From positions 1-64,000 of the forward strand of contig NZ_JAQGKZ010000067.1 of the NCBI RefSeq assembly GCF_028289855.1: 64,000 bases of DNA, read 5' to 3'. The notes below the pieces were generated by a model, which was not told the origin of the DNA, ran no database searches, and saw nothing but the letters and a program-made list of their open reading frames with translations. Of this stretch, positions 60,794 through 64,000 are shown in pieces (within the stretch, counting starts at the first letter, position 1; each line of letters opens with the position of its first letter). This DNA is from Sphingomonas bacterium. Its GTDB lineage: Bacteria > Pseudomonadota > Alphaproteobacteria > Sphingomonadales > Sphingomonadaceae. Both the position numbers and the translations under genes were made by a program.

Positions 60794-61684
60794 ATGTCCC
60801 ATGATTGCAGCTGCCACGGCGCCGATGGCCGGTTGGCGACGACCGTCACCGGCCTGATCGAGCGGCCACTCTACGCCCCCGGGCTGATCCTTCAGGATTC
60901 GGACCTGACCGCGGCGGTCGATTATACCCGCGACCTCAATCGGCTGTTGTTCCGCACCCTGTTCGGATGCGGGGTGCTGTGCGGGCTCGGCGTCAGCATC
61001 CGCGAGGATTGCGGGCTGACCGTGACGGTCGCGCCCGGCGTCGCGCTCGACGGGTGCGGCGACCCGCTCCACTTGCCTGGGCCGGCATCGCTCAAGCTCG
61101 AGGAGCGCGACGGCGTGCTGAGCCCGGTCGGGACGACGGAGGCGCCGCGGCATACCGAATTCTGGGTAGTCGCGTGCGGCAAGGAGCGCCGCTGCGCGCC
61201 GCGGTCGTTGGTCTGCGACGATTCGCTCGACGATATCCGCGAGGCGACGCGCGCCCGCGGCGCGACCGAGATTTCGGTGACCTTCGATCCACCCGAGTGC
61301 GCCTGCGCGTTCGACGGCGACGCCTTGAAAACCGATGCCGCGAGCCGCGATATACTGGCGTCGCGGCTGATGCGGGCCATCGACCCCAACGGCGCGGCGA
61401 CCCCGGCCTCGGCGGCGAAAGACGCCGGCGGCACCAAGAATGTCGACCAGCCGCCGATCGACAGCAACGGACGCATCTCGCACATCACCGCGCACGACTC
61501 ACCTGACTGCCCGCCCGATTGCGGCTGTGGTTCGGCGTGCGATTGCGGGTGTTGCGTGCTGCTCGCCTGGGCGCGGTGGGACGACAAGAACGGCTGGGTG
61601 GTGCTGCACAAGGGCGTGCGCCGCTTTGTCCGGCCGCAGCTGATCGCCGATCCGATCGACGAGCAATTCACGCTTCGGTCCTGA
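60794..61684 (+). CDS. Cysteine-rich eCIS-associated protein, paralogue B
   Basis: This 296-residue protein starts one base after the stop of its neighbour, with GAGGAGG upstream. It shares the same core with the preceding protein: DYTRDLNRLLFRTLFGCGVL, CGLGVSI, VTVAPGVALDGCGDPL. It carries about 18 cysteines. Seven cluster within CPPDCGCGSACDCGCC and its preceding PDC (about residues 237-252), a density that suggests metal binding or a disulfide knot. There is no signal peptide, as expected for a particle component released by lysis. Function unknown. Confidence 0.7.
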   Translation: MSHDCSCHGADGRLATTVTGLIERPLYAPGLILQDSDLTAAVDYTRDLNRLLFRTLFGCGVLCGLGVSIREDCGLTVTVAPGVALDGCGDPLHLPGPASLKLEERDGVLSPVGTTEAPRHTEFWVVACGKERRCAPRSLVCDDSLDDIREATRARGATEISVTFDPPECACAFDGDALKTDAASRDILASRLMRAIDPNGAATPASAAKDAGGTKNVDQPPIDSNGRISHITAHDSPDCPPDCGCGSACDCGCCVLLAWARWDDKNGWVVLHKGVRRFVRPQLIADPIDEQFTLRS

Positions 61685-61723
61685 CCCCGCCCGCCGTCCG
61701 CGGCGGGTCATGGAGACAAAGGC

Positions 61724-64000
61724 GTGGAGCGTGCCGCCAAAGCCACGAAGACTCTGCCCGCGCCCACCCCGGCGCGTGCGCCGGTACGGCCGCACCCGGT
61801 CACCGCCGCGGCGGTGTTGCAGACCAGGATCGGCGCAAGCGGCGTGCGCAAGATGCTGGCCGGCCATGGGCAGGGTGCGAATGACAAGCGGCCCTCGGAG
61901 CAGGCGCATCACAACAAGGACGACAAATCGGGCCACGGCGCGGCACGTGGCCCCAGCGCGCACAAGAAGCTCGGCCACGCTGGCAGCGACGGGAAAGAGA
62001 AGGCGCCTGCTCTAGAGGAGGTCGGCGCGGACGGTGGGGCGCCCGACCAGGCCGCCGAGACCAAGGTCAAGCTGCACATCCCGGAACCGCCGACCAAGCC
62101 GTCCAAGGCGACGCTTGGGCGGATCGCCGGGGTCAAGGCACGCGCCGGTAGCGCCGCCGTCGCGCAGCGGACGCTGCCCGATGGCGGCGCGCAGGTCAGC
62201 GATGCGCATGAAGCGGTGGTGCCGCCGACCGCCGAACGCTTGGCCGAGGCGCGTGCGAAGCTGATCGCCCAGGTCCATGCCGCCCCCAGCCCCGACATCC
62301 TCAAGCTGTGCGAGCACATCCGCGAGGTCATTCGCGAAAAGCGCCCGAAGGATGACGACGCGCTGACCGAAGCCGACCCCACCGCGGCGGCGAACGAGGC
62401 CGGGGCTACGCTCAACGCGAACATCTCGTCCGAAAGCCAGAAGGTCGAGACCGGGTACAAGGCGCTGGAAGGCAATGCCACGCCGGTGCCCGCGCCGACG
62501 ACACCGGGGCTGACGCCGCAGCCTGCTGCAGCGGTTACGGCACCGCTTAACGCCAGGACGGCGACACCCGACGCCGTGCCGGCGGGCAACGTGTCGCTCG
62601 ACAAGGACGCCGGCGATGCGCGGCAGCGGGCCGATGCGGCGGGGATGAACAAGCCCGCCGCCGCACTGGTCCAGAGCGGCCCCGTGGCCGAGACGCGCGA
62701 GGCGCAAGGCGAGCTTGACGACCTCGCCAAGACCGACCCGGGCAAGGTGATCGCCCAACAAAAGGAAGCACTGGCCAAGGCCGATGCCGACATGGGCGCG
62801 CTGCAGATGCGCGCGCTCGCCGCGCTGACGGGCGCGCGCGCGGGAACCTCGGGCCGGGCGACCGATCACAAAAAGGCGATGGTCGGCAGCGAAGCCCAGA
62901 TGCGCGAGCAGGCCGGGTCCGAAGCCGCCGCCGCGATCGGCGGGACGCAGGAGCTGGTCAAGGCCATGCTCAAGGAGGTCGTCCCGACCGCGATGCAGCA
63001 ATGGGATACCGCCAAGGACTCGCTGACGACCAAGTTCAAGAACGACCTGGCGGGCGTCGAGGCGGAAATAAAGGATCGCCATTCGGGCGTTGGCGGCAAA
63101 TTGCTGGCGGTCGGCGACTGGTTCACCGGCCTGCCCGATTGGGTGATCGAGGATTACGACAAGGCGGAGCAACATTTCGCCGACGGCGTGATCGATTCGC
63201 TCAAGAAGATTTCGACCTATGTCAATTCGATCATCAATGCGTGCGAGGCGCTGATCAAGCAGACTCGCGACCGCCTCGACCAGATTTACGGCGCGTTGCC
63301 GCTATCGATGCAGAAGTGGGCGGACGGCGAAAAGGCCAAGTTCAACGGCCAGCTCGACGCGCTCGGCAAGGAGGTCCACGACACCCAGCAATCGTTCAAC
63401 AAGGATTTGGGCAATCGCGCCGGCCAGGCGGTCGACGAGGTCCGCGAGCAGATCGCTGAGTTGCGGCTGAAGGCCGGCGGGCTGGTCGGGCGCATCGTCA
63501 ATGCGGTCAAGCGCTTCCTCGACGATCCGGTCAAGTTCATCATCGAGGGGCTGCTCGAACTGCTCGGCATCTCGCCGCCGGCGTTCTGGGCGGTGATCGC
63601 CAAGATCAAGAAGGTCGCGAGCGACATCGTCGACGATCCGATGGGCTTCGCCAACAATCTGATGGCCGGCATCGGCCAGGGCTTCAGCCAGTTCTTCGAC
63701 AATTTCGGCACGCACATGGTGCGCGGCTTCCTGTCGTGGCTGCTCGGCGACTTGAAGGACGTCCAGATCCCCAAGGATTTTTCGCCCAGGAGCATCATCA
63801 CCTTCTTCCTCCAGATCATGGGCATCACGTGGCCCAACATCCGCAAGATCATCGCCAAGAAGATCGGCGAGAAGAACGTCGCGCTGATCGAAAAGGTCTG
63901 GTCGCTGGTCTCGGTGCTGATCGACAAGGGCCCCGAGGGCATCTTCGACATGATCAAGGAGAAGCTCGATCCGCAAGCGATCATCGACCAGGTCATCCAG
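61724..64000 (+). CDS. Large helical eCIS protein, tape-measure or cargo candidate (C-terminus beyond window)
   Basis: The frame starts at GTG (61724, GGAGAC upstream) and is open for 759 codons to the window edge. Residues 1-130 are basic and low complexity. Then come long Ala/Lys/Glu helices and repeated amphipathic segments (DSLKKISTYVNSIINACEAL, LIKQTRDRLDQIYGALPL). A more hydrophobic region begins near residue 585 (IVNAVKRFLDDPVKFIIEGL, GIGQGFSQFFDNFGTHMVRG, FLSWLLGDLKDVQIPKDFSP). From memory, the last segments resemble large proteins found in many eCIS loci. No HExxH of DUF4157 is visible in this part. It could be the tape measure or an internal cargo. Confidence 0.7.
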   Translation, partial: MERAAKATKTLPAPTPARAPVRPHPVTAAAVLQTRIGASGVRKMLAGHGQGANDKRPSEQAHHNKDDKSGHGAARGPSAHKKLGHAGSDGKEKAPALEEVGADGGAPDQAAETKVKLHIPEPPTKPSKATLGRIAGVKARAGSAAVAQRTLPDGGAQVSDAHEAVVPPTAERLAEARAKLIAQVHAAPSPDILKLCEHIREVIREKRPKDDDALTEADPTAAANEAGATLNANISSESQKVETGYKALEGNATPVPAPTTPGLTPQPAAAVTAPLNARTATPDAVPAGNVSLDKDAGDARQRADAAGMNKPAAALVQSGPVAETREAQGELDDLAKTDPGKVIAQQKEALAKADADMGALQMRALAALTGARAGTSGRATDHKKAMVGSEAQMREQAGSEAAAAIGGTQELVKAMLKEVVPTAMQQWDTAKDSLTTKFKNDLAGVEAEIKDRHSGVGGKLLAVGDWFTGLPDWVIEDYDKAEQHFADGVIDSLKKISTYVNSIINACEALIKQTRDRLDQIYGALPLSMQKWADGEKAKFNGQLDALGKEVHDTQQSFNKDLGNRAGQAVDEVREQIAELRLKAGGLVGRIVNAVKRFLDDPVKFIIEGLLELLGISPPAFWAVIAKIKKVASDIVDDPMGFANNLMAGIGQGFSQFFDNFGTHMVRGFLSWLLGDLKDVQIPKDFSPRSIITFFLQIMGITWPNIRKIIAKKIGEKNVALIEKVWSLVSVLIDKGPEGIFDMIKEKLDPQAIIDQVIQ

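Noticed and set aside
61724-64000. DUF4157-type metallopeptidase toxin in the last gene
   Set aside because: Many large eCIS-associated proteins carry it, but no HExxH motif is visible in the 759 codons present; SEQAHHNKDD is not a match.
38206-64000. Interpretation as a complete prophage or as a type VI secretion system
   Set aside because: No capsid, portal, terminase, integrase or lysis genes, and no TssJLM/TssK/ClpV set are present; AAA+ plus DUF4255 plus LysM plus PAAR points to an eCIS.
1-64000. CRISPR arrays, tRNA or rRNA genes and insertion sequences
   Set aside because: No regularly spaced repeats, cloverleaf-like or ribosomal sequences, or transposase frames with terminal inverted repeats were seen on reading both strands.

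Overview
The window is high-GC DNA (about two thirds G+C) with no tRNA, rRNA, CRISPR array, insertion sequence or integrase that I can see. Two TonB-dependent receptors of the Caulobacter/Xanthomonas type, flavin-dependent 'tryptophan halogenase' family proteins beside a cupin_8 protein, a TPR-sulfotransferase and FNR- and PilZ-type signalling elements together suggest an alphaproteobacterium of the Sphingomonadales (Sphingomonas-like). That placement is inferred from gene content, not from a marker gene.

Region 1 (1-13099) is a carbohydrate scavenging island. It holds a TonB-dependent receptor, a secreted GH13 amylase, a LacI-family regulator coupled to an SLC45/GPH-like sugar transporter, a secreted esterase, a cupin_8 protein, an OPA/UhpT-like transporter and two halogenase-family flavoproteins (one cut by the left window edge). 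The same 11-base palindromic word, with core ATACGTAT, lies upstream of both the receptor and the amylase and is a good candidate operator for the adjacent LacI-type regulator.

Region 2 (13289-27858) combines signalling and surface genes. A free Hpt protein, a NarL-type response regulator and a MASE1-PAS-hybrid histidine kinase carry all the phosphoryl-transfer residues of a His-Asp-His-Asp relay. They bracket a co-directional series of secreted DUF11-type proteins, a 1682-residue predicted outer-membrane protein and a PilZ protein. A perfect FNR/FixK-type box precedes the Hpt gene.

Region 3 (27901-37934) is all on the minus strand. It holds a second TonB-dependent receptor, a TPR-sulfotransferase, an M20 peptidase, a molybdoenzyme module (YdeP/FdhF-like oxidoreductase, FdhD, MobA) and a lower-GC gene for a small membrane protein.

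Region 4 (38206-64000, open at the right edge) is about 26 kb, entirely on the plus strand with many ATGA/TGATG overlaps. It is a phage-tail-like extracellular contractile injection system (eCIS). It encodes an AAA+ ATPase, a DUF4255 tail-terminator protein, one sheath, two tube proteins, a tail-assembly-chaperone-like pair with a candidate -1 frameshift site, a LysM baseplate protein, a gpD/VgrG-like hub, a gp5-like spike, PAAR, gp25, two J-like baseplate proteins and a gpI-like protein. It also has several components I cannot assign: a proline-rich protein, a coiled protein before the sheath, a cysteine-rich paralogous pair and a large helical protein running off the window. No receptor-binding fibre and no obvious toxin domain is visible, so the locus probably continues to the right.
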